Positions 53,959 through 62,756 of a DNA stretch of 64,000 nucleotides are shown in pieces. The translations under genes and the position numbers were made by a program. Below the pieces are notes generated by a model. It was given only the letters and a program-made list of their open reading frames with translations. It searched no databases and was not told where the DNA came from. This stretch comes from Pontibacter mangrovi (GTDB lineage Bacteria > Bacteroidota > Bacteroidia > Cytophagales > Hymenobacteraceae): assembly GCF_006385705.1 (NCBI RefSeq), contig NZ_VFRQ01000002.1:372001-436000 (forward strand), read 5' to 3'. Numbering within the stretch: the stretch's first letter is position 1; every line of letters starts with the position of its first letter.

Positions 53959-53981
53959 CGGCGTATCCGCAAAATAAATGG

Positions 53982-54884
53982 TTAGCTCACTGCTTCCTCC
54001 TGCGCGTCTTCCACTACGGCTACTTCTTCTTTCTTGCCTCTCAGGCGCTTCCACAAGGCACCGCCCAAGCTGGCTGCGCCCACGGCCAACACTTTCCAGA
54101 ACTTGAGCAGCAGCGCAAAGAAGCCTACTTTGGTTAGCACCTTTCCAGCCACCAGACCGCCAATGGTCCAACTGGCCACCTCATCCACGTCCGGGTCAAA
54201 GTCGAAGTAACTGTGCCCCTGCTCAAAAGCTACGCTACTGGTAATTACAGGGATGCTCTGCTTCACCTCCGGCAGGCTTTCCATGTTGGCAATGGCGTTC
54301 AGCATCAGCACGCCTTTACGCCCCAGTATGCGCACGTTATAGTTCAGGGTATTAGTTTCTGCCTCCCCGAACTTAGCCTCTTTGGCCCAGTGCAGGATCT
54401 TGTGGTCTGCGTCATAGTATGGCTTAGATGCCCAGCCAACCAGCTGAATCTCTTCGTAGCCGTTCGCTACGCGTTCTTGGTTTGCCTCCTGCATATCTGC
54501 CTGCATCGTCGCCAGCAGCTCGTTATAGTCAATGTCTTCAGCGTCTTTGTCCTCCACATAGCCGATCTCATCAAACTCAATGTCGAACACCCAGGCATCG
54601 TCGTCCAGCACGCCTTTGTCTTTGGGCACAAGCATGCCCATGGTCGTGCCCGAGGCAGGGTTCCCCCAAAGCTGCGTCAGCACATACTCCGACTGCTCCG
54701 GGTCCAGGTACTTAAAGCCTTTGGGCACCGTAACTTTTGCCAGTCCATCGCCCAGCGAAATCTCGCCATACTGGTACTTCAGGGAGTTTTCGATTTCCTG
54801 TATCTCCAGCTGCAGGGAGTCTGTTTGGGCAAAAGAAGAGAATGCGCACATAAAGAGCGCGAACAAAGTGTAAAGTTGTTTCAT
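53982..54884 (-). CDS. DUF2167 membrane protein
   Basis: 300 aa from the ATG at 54884, which gives a clean signal peptide (KQLYTLFALFMCAFSSFAQ); a longer frame to 54959 adds an atypical leader. DUF2167 features are ISLGDGLAKVTVPKGFKYLDPEQSEYVLTQLWGNP, GMLVPKDKGVLDDDAWVFDIEFDEIGYV and LNYNVRILGRKGVLMLNAIANM. C-terminal membrane segments lie near 240-280, ending in a charged tail. The family is widespread and of unknown function, probably in the envelope. Single gene. Confidence 0.85.
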   Translation of the reverse strand: MKQLYTLFALFMCAFSSFAQTDSLQLEIQEIENSLKYQYGEISLGDGLAKVTVPKGFKYLDPEQSEYVLTQLWGNPASGTTMGMLVPKDKGVLDDDAWVFDIEFDEIGYVEDKDAEDIDYNELLATMQADMQEANQERVANGYEEIQLVGWASKPYYDADHKILHWAKEAKFGEAETNTLNYNVRILGRKGVLMLNAIANMESLPEVKQSIPVITSSVAFEQGHSYFDFDPDVDEVASWTIGGLVAGKVLTKVGFFALLLKFWKVLAVGAASLGGALWKRLRGKKEEVAVVEDAQEEAVS

Positions 54885-55215
54885 AAAAAGATTGTAAAAG
54901 GGTGGTTGATAATTGCCGAGCCTACGCCTAAAGTACAAGCATTGCTGCACGAACAGCAACAGAAGCGTTCAGAAGCAAAGGATTCTGCAGATTTAATTGA
55001 AAACTAACGTACAATATACTATAATTCCGATATATCAGAAAACATCCGAGCAGAACAATTGCCGGGAAGTATGTTTTTTTGCCGGAGCTGGTTTTACAGG
55101 GTTTAAGAGAAGCAGTACCTGGGCAATCCCCCTCAAGTAGCCTGCACCCAACTTTATTATTCTGCCCCAGGGAGCATTTTTATCAGTGTTTTACTAAAAC
55201 GACCAGGCCAAAACA
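54885..55215. other. Gene-free region between DUF2167 and the curlin-like gene
   Basis: About 330 bp. The part nearest 54885 should hold the DUF2167 promoter on the minus strand. The rest shows no repeat or open frame that I would call a gene. Confidence 0.4.
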
Positions 55216-55250
55216 AAAAAGGGGCTACCCTTTCGAGATAGCCTCTTCCA
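55216..55250 (-). terminator. Probable intrinsic terminator after the curlin-like gene
   Basis: An imperfect stem (GAGGCTATC with GGGTAGCCCC, wobble pairs) whose minus-strand 3' arm runs into TTTTTT. It starts about 20 bp after the stop. Confidence 0.65.
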
Positions 55251-55268
55251 GAAAAGCTGTTCGCTCCG

Positions 55269-56096
55269 TTATCTCTGCACGACGCTGATTACGTTGTAGT
55301 CGCCTGTCTGGGTAACAACGCTGTTGTTACCGTTGCCATACTGCGCTATTTCCGCCCAGTTGCCTGAGCCCAATTGGCTGATCTCAGTGGAGTTTAAAGA
55401 ACCTTCCTGGTACTGAACAGCCCACTGGTTATCGCCAAGCTGCTGTGATAAAGCAATGTTATTATCACCGTACTGGCCTTGCCAAGCTACCTGGTTTGCG
55501 CCATTAAGCTGGTCTACAAGCGCATAGTTACCATCCCCCCACTGGTACTGCTCACTGGAACCACTCTCCGTTCCGGCATTTTGATAGGCCTCAGCCATAT
55601 TCCCATCCCCATACTGTTCAATGTAAGCCCAATCCATAGCGCCAGCCTGTTCAACTATAGCAGTGTTAGCACTTCCGTACTGATACAGTTCTGTGGCGCT
55701 TTCCACAGAAGTAGCCGTCTGGCTTGCTTCTGCAACGTTACCGTTGCCAACGAATTGCTCGACGTAAGCATAGCCACCGGACCCGGCCTGCATAAAGCTT
55801 GCGCTGTTGGACTCTGTCCCCTGGAACAGCATTGTAAAGTTGTTGGTACCCGACTGCATTACCATCACATCATTCAAGGCGCCTCCCTGGTCCAACTCAG
55901 CGGCGTTGCCACTTCCAGCCTGCACCACTTGGGCAACTTGCCCTCTATCACGCTGCTCAATGGTGGCCATGTTACTACCAACCTGGTCAACTTGTGCGAC
56001 ATGGGTTATTCCCGTTTGGTTAACGGTTGCTTCGCTCTGTGCCATTACAAAAAAGGGCATTAGCAGAGCGAAAAGAGACAGGTTTAAGTTTTTCAT
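55269..56096 (-). CDS. Curlin-repeat protein, putative functional amyloid
   Basis: 275 aa with a signal peptide (1-19, ending VMAQ). The rest is at least ten repeats of about 20-22 aa with the curlin pattern Q-x-G-x-x-N-x-A-x-x-x-Q, such as QAGSGNAAELDQ, QYGSANTAIVEQ and QYGDGNMAEAYQ. Stacked Gln/Asn ladders of this sort form the CsgA/CsgB cross-beta fibre. No csgC, csgE, csgF or csgG is near, so export would need machinery elsewhere. A long AT-rich region precedes the gene. Fibre formation is an inference. Confidence 0.8.
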   Translation of the reverse strand: MKNLNLSLFALLMPFFVMAQSEATVNQTGITHVAQVDQVGSNMATIEQRDRGQVAQVVQAGSGNAAELDQGGALNDVMVMQSGTNNFTMLFQGTESNSASFMQAGSGGYAYVEQFVGNGNVAEASQTATSVESATELYQYGSANTAIVEQAGAMDWAYIEQYGDGNMAEAYQNAGTESGSSEQYQWGDGNYALVDQLNGANQVAWQGQYGDNNIALSQQLGDNQWAVQYQEGSLNSTEISQLGSGNWAEIAQYGNGNNSVVTQTGDYNVISVVQR

Positions 56097-56613
56097 AGCT
56101 CAGAAAAATAGTTACAAACTAAAACATACAATTACAACTATATAACCTTATAAGAGACTATATAACAAACACATACACTAAAAATTAACTCCGAATCTGC
56201 TTTCTATTTATACCATTCTGACTCAAAGAATGTTATAACTTTTTCTTGCATTATTAATTAAATACAACACAGCAGCTTTATAAAAAATGCAAACCAGAAC
56301 TTTCTCTTTTCAGGAGGCAGTAACATTCAGCAAAAAAGAACACTCAGCATCAGAGGCCAATGAATGACACCTAAATAATGTTTTGCAGCACAGCGGGCAC
56401 TGCATTCGGCAGCAGTTCTTTAGGGAAAGAGGGAATGCTTTCGTACTGTAAATAAGCTTCGATACCAGTATTACCCGAAGCTATACAGCCCAGGCACAAA
56501 TTTTAGGATTACCAAAAGGAGAAGGCAAGGCAGGGGTGGGGAGCCGTTGTTTCACTTGCTGCCTCCCTTGTAGCAGGGGCGCTACTAGGTAAGAAGAAAT
56601 GTATATAAGCGAA
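56097..56613. other. Gene-free AT-rich region upstream of the curlin-like gene
   Basis: About 500 bp. 56097-56300 is strongly AT-rich and should contain the curlin-like gene's promoter on the minus strand. I see near matches to TAnnTTTG but no full promoter pair. No repeat or gene found in the remainder. Confidence 0.4.
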
Positions 56614-56645
56614 AAGGTCCTTTGCAGATGACTGCAAAGGACCTT
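56614..56645 (-). terminator. Terminator of the initiator tRNA gene
   Basis: A perfect 14-bp stem (AAGGTCCTTTGCAG and complement) with a 4-nt loop; the minus strand continues TTTTC. It starts about 10 bp past the tRNA 3' end. Confidence 0.85.
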
Positions 56646-56654
56646 AATCTGAGG

Positions 56655-56727
<73 letters not shown>

Positions 56728-56811
56728 CTGTTATGATGATGCAAAAGTATACTTAAGAAGTTTACCATGCAAGTGTATATACCCAAAAAGGCTAAAAAAG
56801 TTAAGCTTTTC

Positions 56812-58638
56812 CTAAAATTTACTCTTTATCCCAAAATGTATCTTGGAATACTTAAACGACAGCGGCTGCTCATCTGATTTGCCTAGCGAATAAATCAACT
56901 GAAAGATACCTGCGCCGGTACTGAAGCTGATACCGGCCCCCACTCCAAAAGGGAAATCATACTTGGCAAGCCGGTCGAGGTCGCGGCGATAGTAGCCTTG
57001 GTCGTAGAAGAGCAGGGCATAGGAGTCGGCGGCGGTGAAGAGGCGGTACTCCAGGGTACTTACGGCGTAGCTGGAGGCGTAGAAGAAGTAGTCGTCGAAG
57101 CCGCGTAGCGAGGAGAGGCCGCCGAGCCGGTACATGTCGTTGAGGAAGATGCGATTGCTGAACAGGGCCTCGCCGCGCAGCCTTGCAAGCAGGGCGCTGC
57201 TTTTGCCCAGCCGCAGGAAGTTCTCCACCCGCACACCAAGGCCTAGCTGCGAAGTGCTCATGTCCAGGGTGTCGTAAAAGCTTTTTTCGAGGCCCGTGCT
57301 GCGCAACAGCTTCTTGGCTCCGGCAGAAAACTGAAGCTCCACCAGCCGCCCGCGGCGCGGAAAGTAAAAGTCATCCAGGTTGTTCCAGAGGTAGTTTAAG
57401 CCATAGGTAGTGGTGCGGGCATCGGCCAGGTCCAGCTCCTGCAGGCGGCGTGGGCTTACCTCCGACAGGGTGCGCGCGTTGCGCCACTCGGTAAACACGC
57501 TGAACTTGCCATACTTTAACGTATAATACCCCAGCTGCAGCCGCGGCTGCACGGTAATAAAGGTGGAGTCCTGCTTCAGGAGGTTAAACTTTGCGCCCAG
57601 CTCAAAAGGGCTGCCGAACAGGTTAGGGTGCAGGTACTCGCCGTTGAGCACCACCGAGCCCGCGCTTACCCGTCGCCACTGCAGCCCTAGCTGTTTGCCC
57701 GAACCCCGGATGTTGCGGATGTTCAGGTTAGCCTCGCCGGTTATCAGCAGCTTGTTTTGCCGGTTAGGGTCCGGCAGAAAGCCCGCCACCCCGTCTATCT
57801 GGTTTGCCTGCCTATCCTCCAGGTAAACGTATACTTTGGCCTTATCCCGTATAAAGCGCACCTGCGGCGGCTGCGTGGCTTTAATGTAAGGCAGCTGCGT
57901 AAGCATGCGCTGCAAAGCGTTTATCTGGTCCTGGTTGTAGAGCTGGCCGGGCTGCAGCTGCAGGTAGCGCATCAGGAACTTTGGCTGCGTTTTGGTCTTG
58001 CCCACAACTTCCAGCGTATCATAGGTCACGGCAAAGGCTTTGTCCAGCATCAGGGTGGCAGCCACTTTGCTATCATCTATACTTACTGAGTCGAGCCAGA
58101 CGGTGGCGAAGGGATAGCCGTTCCGCTCGGCATAGTTCAGGATGCGCTGCTGCAGCCGCACAAACTCCGCCGGCTTAAAGGGCACGTCCCGGTAAAACTT
58201 CTCGCGGAAGCCCGACTCCACCAGCAGCGCCTCACCCAGGTTGCCGTTTCGCAGCGCTGCCCACACAAAAGGCTGCCCCACATGAAGTTTCACGTGGAGC
58301 GTGTCATGCCCAAAGTATACGCTATCGGCAGAAGCCAGCAGAAAAGCGTCCTGCTGCAGCCGGTACACCAGTTCGCGCACCTCCGCCACTGCCTCGGCAG
58401 AGTCGGGCAGGGCTTGCCGGAAGTTATACTGCCGCAGCACCTGCGCCCCGCCGGCATCCAATGCCTTTACCGACAGCTGCACTTTGTTGGTAGGCGGTTT
58501 TTCTGGTTTCGTCGCTTGTTTTGCCGCCGACTGCTTGGCCTGTTGCTGCTTTACAGTATCCTGCGGCTGCACCACTTGCGCACGCACCTGTGCCAGGCAC
58601 AGCATCAGGCAACACAAGAAGGCAGCTATTTTGTACAT
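56812..58638 (-). CDS. BamA/TamA family outer membrane protein
   Basis: 608 aa with a signal peptide (1-20, ending VRAQ). A Lys/Gln-rich spacer, POTRA-like repeats (about 55-290, including YDTLEVVGKTKTQPKFLMRYLQLQPGQLYNQDQINALQRMLTQLPYI) and a C-terminal 16-strand-type barrel (about 300-608) follow, ending in Phe. Barrel features are RGSGKQLGLQWRR, WNNLDDFYFPRRGRLVELQF and RLGGLSSLRGFDDYFFYASSYAVSTLEYRLF. It is a TamA-like assembly or translocation protein rather than essential BamA, which is longer with five POTRAs. An octamer array ends exactly at its ATG. Confidence 0.85.
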   Translation of the reverse strand: MYKIAAFLCCLMLCLAQVRAQVVQPQDTVKQQQAKQSAAKQATKPEKPPTNKVQLSVKALDAGGAQVLRQYNFRQALPDSAEAVAEVRELVYRLQQDAFLLASADSVYFGHDTLHVKLHVGQPFVWAALRNGNLGEALLVESGFREKFYRDVPFKPAEFVRLQQRILNYAERNGYPFATVWLDSVSIDDSKVAATLMLDKAFAVTYDTLEVVGKTKTQPKFLMRYLQLQPGQLYNQDQINALQRMLTQLPYIKATQPPQVRFIRDKAKVYVYLEDRQANQIDGVAGFLPDPNRQNKLLITGEANLNIRNIRGSGKQLGLQWRRVSAGSVVLNGEYLHPNLFGSPFELGAKFNLLKQDSTFITVQPRLQLGYYTLKYGKFSVFTEWRNARTLSEVSPRRLQELDLADARTTTYGLNYLWNNLDDFYFPRRGRLVELQFSAGAKKLLRSTGLEKSFYDTLDMSTSQLGLGVRVENFLRLGKSSALLARLRGEALFSNRIFLNDMYRLGGLSSLRGFDDYFFYASSYAVSTLEYRLFTAADSYALLFYDQGYYRRDLDRLAKYDFPFGVGAGISFSTGAGIFQLIYSLGKSDEQPLSFKYSKIHFGIKSKF

Positions 58639-58684
58639 TTGTAGTATGAATTGTTGAATTGTTAAATGGCTTAATTGTTAAAAG
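58639..58684 (-). repeat. Octamer array abutting the BamA/TamA-like gene start
   Basis: In the gene's sense, 8-bp units such as GCCATTTA, ACAATTCA, ACAATTCA and TACTACAA run directly into the ATG at 58636-58638. The unit family ATTTAACA matches the arrays at hemW and metF in the same gene-relative orientation. Confidence 0.7.
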
Positions 58685-58770
58685 TTTAAACCAATGGCCC
58701 CGCATACTATGTTTAGCAAAGGTAACTGGGTGTTGCTGAATTACAACGGGGCACAAGCAAGCATACACAT

Positions 58771-58808
58771 CAGCAATTTAACCTTCCAACAATTTAACAA
58801 TTAATATC
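58771..58808 (+). repeat. Octamer array abutting the hemW start
   Basis: Plus-strand 8-bp units CAGCAATT, TAACCTTC, CAACAATT, TAACAATT, then AATATC and the TTG start. Nearly free of G. It is inverted relative to the array at 58639-58684, so each array reads toward its own gene. Confidence 0.7.
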
Positions 58809-59978
58809 TTGTCCGGCATCTACCTCCATATCCCTTTCTGCAAACAGGCCTGCCACTACTGCGATTTCCACTTCAGCACCTCGATGGGGCATAAAGCGGC
58901 CACCGTAGCGGCCATTGCCCGCGAGCTGGAGCTGCGCCAAGGCTACCTGCAGGGGCAAACCGTGCAAACGATCTACTTTGGTGGCGGCACGCCCTCGCTG
59001 CTGAGCCAAGCAGAGCTGGAACTGTTGCTTCAAACCATCAAAAGGCTGTTTATAGTTTCGGAGGATGCAGAAATAACGCTGGAGGCCAACCCCGATGACC
59101 TGAAGCCGGAGAAGCTGCGGGAGCTGAAGGCGGCAGGCATCAACCGGCTGAGTATAGGCCTGCAGTCGTTCCATGAGCCGCACCTGCAGCTGATGAACCG
59201 CGCCCACAACGCCACCGAAAGCTTGCAGAGCGTAAAGGATGCCCAGGCCGCCGGCTTCGACAACATCACCGTGGACCTGATCTACGGCATTCCAGCCCCG
59301 GACCATACGATCTGGCTACAGGACCTGCAAACGCTTTTCTCGCTGAATGTGCAGCACGTTTCGTGTTATGCCTTAACCATAGAGCCCGACACGGCCTTGG
59401 GCCGCTGGAGCAAAAAAGGTAAGTTTAAGCCCTCTGAGGATGACTTTACGGCGCAGCAGTTCGAGATCTTGCTGGAGCAGATGCAGCAACACGGCTATGT
59501 GCAGTACGAGATTTCCAACTTCTGCCAGCCCGGCCACGAATCCAGGCACAACAGCAACTACTGGCGAGGCGTGCATTACCTGGGCGTGGGGCCGAGCGCG
59601 CACTCATTTAACGGCAGCAGCCGGCAGTACAGCGTGGCCAACAACCGCAAGTATACCGCTGCCATCGAAGAAAGTATAATTCCTGCCGAAATAGAAGAGC
59701 TTACCCTGGCCGACCAGGCCAACGACTATCTGCTAACCACGCTGCGCACCATCTGGGGCTGCGATATGGGTTTGCTGCGCAATAAGTATAAGTATGATGT
59801 GCCGGCAACCCACGCCGCTTACCTGCAGGAGCTGCAGCAAAAGGAACTGGCCACTGTGCAAAACGAGGTTTTATACTTAACAGACAAAGGCAAACTGCTC
59901 GCCGACCAGATTACGCTGGACCTGCTGGCAGAGGAGCTGCCGGCGGATGCCCTTTATAATAAAAGTAACACTATATGA
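58809..59978 (+). CDS. hemW: HemW-type radical SAM protein
   Basis: 389 aa. It starts SGIYLHIPFCKQACHYCDFHFS, with the radical SAM cysteines as C-x3-C-x2-C, then the GGGTPSLL SAM-binding stretch, and the HemW C-terminal domain ending in TDKGKLLADQITLDLL. HemW is a heme chaperone once annotated as oxygen-independent coproporphyrinogen oxidase; the extra N-terminal cysteine layout fits HemW. The only start consistent with homologues is TTG at 58809-58811, at the edge of an octamer array; no ATG exists upstream in frame before the array. Confidence 0.9.
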   Translation: MSGIYLHIPFCKQACHYCDFHFSTSMGHKAATVAAIARELELRQGYLQGQTVQTIYFGGGTPSLLSQAELELLLQTIKRLFIVSEDAEITLEANPDDLKPEKLRELKAAGINRLSIGLQSFHEPHLQLMNRAHNATESLQSVKDAQAAGFDNITVDLIYGIPAPDHTIWLQDLQTLFSLNVQHVSCYALTIEPDTALGRWSKKGKFKPSEDDFTAQQFEILLEQMQQHGYVQYEISNFCQPGHESRHNSNYWRGVHYLGVGPSAHSFNGSSRQYSVANNRKYTAAIEESIIPAEIEELTLADQANDYLLTTLRTIWGCDMGLLRNKYKYDVPATHAAYLQELQQKELATVQNEVLYLTDKGKLLADQITLDLLAEELPADALYNKSNTI

Positions 59979-60049
59979 TGTAATGATCATTTAAATACGT
60001 ATGTTTACAGCGGTACAGTATAATTTTACTCATTTATACTTTATAGTAG

Positions 60050-60472
60050 ATGCCTGCTTCAACCGTGAAATTTAATACAGTTTTAGAGAACGACTTCGTT
60101 AAGGTTGAGGTAGACCCCGATAAGGCATTGGTCAGGAACGAATGGCTGCGGACTGTATCCCACGAGGAAGTAGTAAATACTGCCGCCAAACTCAACGACA
60201 TCATCAAGTCATCGAGAGCTGAGGTATTGCTGCTGAATGCGCAGAAATGCTGCAAGCTTAATCCAGAAACCAAGGAGTGGCTTGTCTCCAGCTACTATAA
60301 ATCCCTTTCTGATACAGCCGTAAAGCGGGTGGCACGGGTGCTGCCGGACAATGTATTCAATAAACTTTCCTTTGAGGCCGTGCTGACCAGGGCAGAGGCG
60401 CTGGGCTCCGTGAACTTTGAGGTAAAGAACTTTTCCAGCGACAGAGACGCCCTGCTGTGGCTCCTGTCCTGA
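60050..60472 (+). CDS. STAS/SpoIIAA-like hypothetical protein
   Basis: 140 aa, cytoplasmic, no signal peptide. The pattern FVKVEVDPDKALVRNEWLRTVSHEEVVNTAAKLNDIIKSSRAEVLLLNAQKCCKLNPETKEWL resembles the small SpoIIAA-like/STAS proteins of Bacteroidota, which have a beta-alpha fold and no known partner. Separate from hemW by about 70 bp and from the cyclase gene by about 100 bp, all on the plus strand. Confidence 0.7.
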   Translation: MPASTVKFNTVLENDFVKVEVDPDKALVRNEWLRTVSHEEVVNTAAKLNDIIKSSRAEVLLLNAQKCCKLNPETKEWLVSSYYKSLSDTAVKRVARVLPDNVFNKLSFEAVLTRAEALGSVNFEVKNFSSDRDALLWLLS

Positions 60473-60576
60473 CCCCTCTCTCAGCCTTTTCATACTTTCT
60501 CAATGATGGCTTTACGGCAATAGCCCTGTTCTTATTGCCGTAAAAAGTGCTTATACTTGTTAAAAACCCGCAGCAC

Positions 60577-61347
60577 ATGGAAGCCACCATCACCTACCAA
60601 GACCAAACCTATACGTTTAACCCGCTCCAGCCGCTGGATATCTCGATGCCGCTGCACGACAGGCAGCCGCAGCCGGAGTGCTTTTGGGCCGAGCCGGTTC
60701 AGTTTGACGTGATCAGGGTAGGGGATTTTGTGGGCTCTGTGGCCGAGGGAGGCAGCACCAACTACAAGCGCGTGCACGTAACGCCGCACGGCAACGGCAC
60801 CCACACCGAGTGCTACGGCCACATCTCCGCCGATAAGAACGCTACCATCCACAACTGCCTGAAACGCTTCCTGTTTGTAGCCCAGCTGATAACCGTGCAG
60901 CCGCAGCGGCGGGAGAACGGGGATAAAGTGGTGATGCTGGAGGACGTGCAAGCGCAGCTGCAAAGTATAACACCCGAAGCCGTTATACTTCGTACGCTGC
61001 CTAACTCTGATGAAAAGCTTACCCGCCACTACTCCGGCACCAACCCGCCATACTTAGAGCATACAATTGGGCAGTATTTAGCCGAGCAAGGCATACAGCA
61101 CTTGCTGCTGGACCTGCCTTCTGTGGACAAAGAGTCTGACGAGGGAAAGCTGCTGTGCCACCACGCGTTCTGGCAATATCCACACAACACCCGCTGCGGC
61201 GCCACCATCACCGAGCTCATCTATGCCCCTGCCCATATTCCGGACGGTTTATACTTGCTGAACCTGCAGATAGCTAGCCTACAGCTAGACGCCAGCCCCA
61301 GCAAACCCATACTTTATACGTTAGCGCCTGCAGCCCCGAGCCGGTAA
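60577..61347 (+). CDS. Cyclase family protein (kynurenine formamidase-like)
   Basis: 256 aa from the ATG at 60577; the longer frame from 60547 adds an unlikely leader. The metal-binding motif of the cyclase/formamidase family is visible as HGNGTHTECYGHI (usual form HxGTHxDxPxH); the Asp is replaced by Glu and the Pro by Tyr. LLLDLPSVDKESDEGKL and ITELIYAPAHIPDGLYLLNLQIASLQLDASPSKPILY follow. Probably a Zn- or Mn-dependent amide or lactone hydrolase; the substrate is not certain. Confidence 0.8.
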   Translation: MEATITYQDQTYTFNPLQPLDISMPLHDRQPQPECFWAEPVQFDVIRVGDFVGSVAEGGSTNYKRVHVTPHGNGTHTECYGHISADKNATIHNCLKRFLFVAQLITVQPQRRENGDKVVMLEDVQAQLQSITPEAVILRTLPNSDEKLTRHYSGTNPPYLEHTIGQYLAEQGIQHLLLDLPSVDKESDEGKLLCHHAFWQYPHNTRCGATITELIYAPAHIPDGLYLLNLQIASLQLDASPSKPILYTLAPAAPSR

Positions 61348-61351
61348 GGTT

Positions 61352-62578
61352 TTAGCCGATAACGGCATCCTTGCTACCCACCAGTTGGTTGCAGATGTAC
61401 TGCCCAATAGCCAGCGAAGACGTTGCCGCCGGCGAAGGCGCGTTGCGCACATGGATGATGTTGCGGCGGTTCAGGATGTCGAAGTCGTCGATCAAGTTGC
61501 CGTTTCTGTCGCAGGCCTGTGCCCGTACGCCCGCCCCGCCCGGCACCAGGTCTTGCTCCTGCACCTCGGGCATCAGCTTTTGCAGCGCCTTGGTAAAGGC
61601 CGCCTTCGACAGCGAGCGGTACATCTCCCCTAAACCTGTGCGCCCATACTTGGCGGCAATCTTCCAGAAGCCAGGCCAGCTAAAGGTATCTTGCGTGTCT
61701 TTGAGGTTGAAGTCGCTGAAGCGGTAGCCTTCGCGCTTAAAGGCCAGCACCGCATTGGGCCCCGCCTCTATGCCGCCCTGGATCATGCGCGTAAAATGCA
61801 CCCCCAGGAACGGGAAGCTCGGGTCCGGCACCGGATAAATAAGGTTCCGCACCAGGTACTCCTTCTCCTCCCGCAGCTTGTAGTACTCTCCCCGGAACGG
61901 AATAATCCGCAGGTCATTCTCCTTTTCCGTCAGGTTGGCCACCCGGTCAGAGAACAGGCCGCCGCAGCTCACCAGGTTATCGGCAGTATAAGTATGCTTC
62001 GTAGTCTCCACATGCACGCTGTTCTTCTCCGGGGTGATCTTTACCACCTGCTCACCAAACACAGCCTCGCCGCCATACTTCTGCTGAAACAGGCGCAACA
62101 GGGCCATAGCCACGCCGGGATAATCGATGATACCGGTCTGGGGCACATGTATGGCTTCTACACCGGCCACATGCGGCTCATACTCCCGAATCTCCTCCAG
62201 GCTTTTGAGTCTTTTCAGGTCTTGCAGCCCGTTCTGTACGCCGCGCTCGTAGATGTCGTTCAGCTTCGGAATCTCGGCGGCGGAGGTCGCCACAATGACC
62301 TTTCCGCAGATGTCGTAGGCAATGTTATGCTCCTCTGCAAACTCAATAATGGAGTGGTAACCCGCGATGCAGTTTTTGGCTTTAAGGCTGCCCGGCTTGT
62401 AGTAAATCCCGCTGTGGATAACGCCGCTATTATGGCCCGACTGGTGCTGCGCCACCGTTTTTTCCTTTTCGATGAGCAGTATGCGGCTGTCCGGATTGTT
62501 CTTTTTGAGGTGGTATACTGTGGAGAGGCCCACTAAGCCGGCCCCCACTACAATTGTATCGTATTTTTGCCCTGACAT
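61352..62578 (-). CDS. lhgO: L-2-hydroxyglutarate oxidase
   Basis: 408 aa from the ATG at 62578; a frame to 62614 is longer by 12 residues. The FAD-binding Rossmann motif is YDTIVVGAGLVGLSTVYHLKKNNP. LhgO features are HQSGHNSGVIHSGIYYKPGSLKAKNC, VPQTGIIDYPGVAMALLRLF, LVSCGGLFSDRVA, PFRGEYYKL and the C-terminal VPGGAGVRAQACDRNGNLIDDF with the NAPSPAATSSLAIG ending. It oxidises L-2-hydroxyglutarate to 2-oxoglutarate, a repair of a side product of central metabolism. Convergent with the cyclase gene, 4 bp apart. Confidence 0.92.
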   Translation of the reverse strand: MSGQKYDTIVVGAGLVGLSTVYHLKKNNPDSRILLIEKEKTVAQHQSGHNSGVIHSGIYYKPGSLKAKNCIAGYHSIIEFAEEHNIAYDICGKVIVATSAAEIPKLNDIYERGVQNGLQDLKRLKSLEEIREYEPHVAGVEAIHVPQTGIIDYPGVAMALLRLFQQKYGGEAVFGEQVVKITPEKNSVHVETTKHTYTADNLVSCGGLFSDRVANLTEKENDLRIIPFRGEYYKLREEKEYLVRNLIYPVPDPSFPFLGVHFTRMIQGGIEAGPNAVLAFKREGYRFSDFNLKDTQDTFSWPGFWKIAAKYGRTGLGEMYRSLSKAAFTKALQKLMPEVQEQDLVPGGAGVRAQACDRNGNLIDDFDILNRRNIIHVRNAPSPAATSSLAIGQYICNQLVGSKDAVIG

Positions 62579-62756
62579 TTTCTTTTTGTTCAAATGAAGA
62601 AGTTTTAGGCACACTACCAGCGCCTAAGTTGTACAGGAAAGCATACGATTATTTAGATATTTAGGACTATGGATTTTGCAGAAACTTTACAAAAAAAGGC
62701 TGGAGCCATAGCCCCAGCCTCGGTTAGGTAAAGTATAGTTTGTAAAAGGTGAGTTT

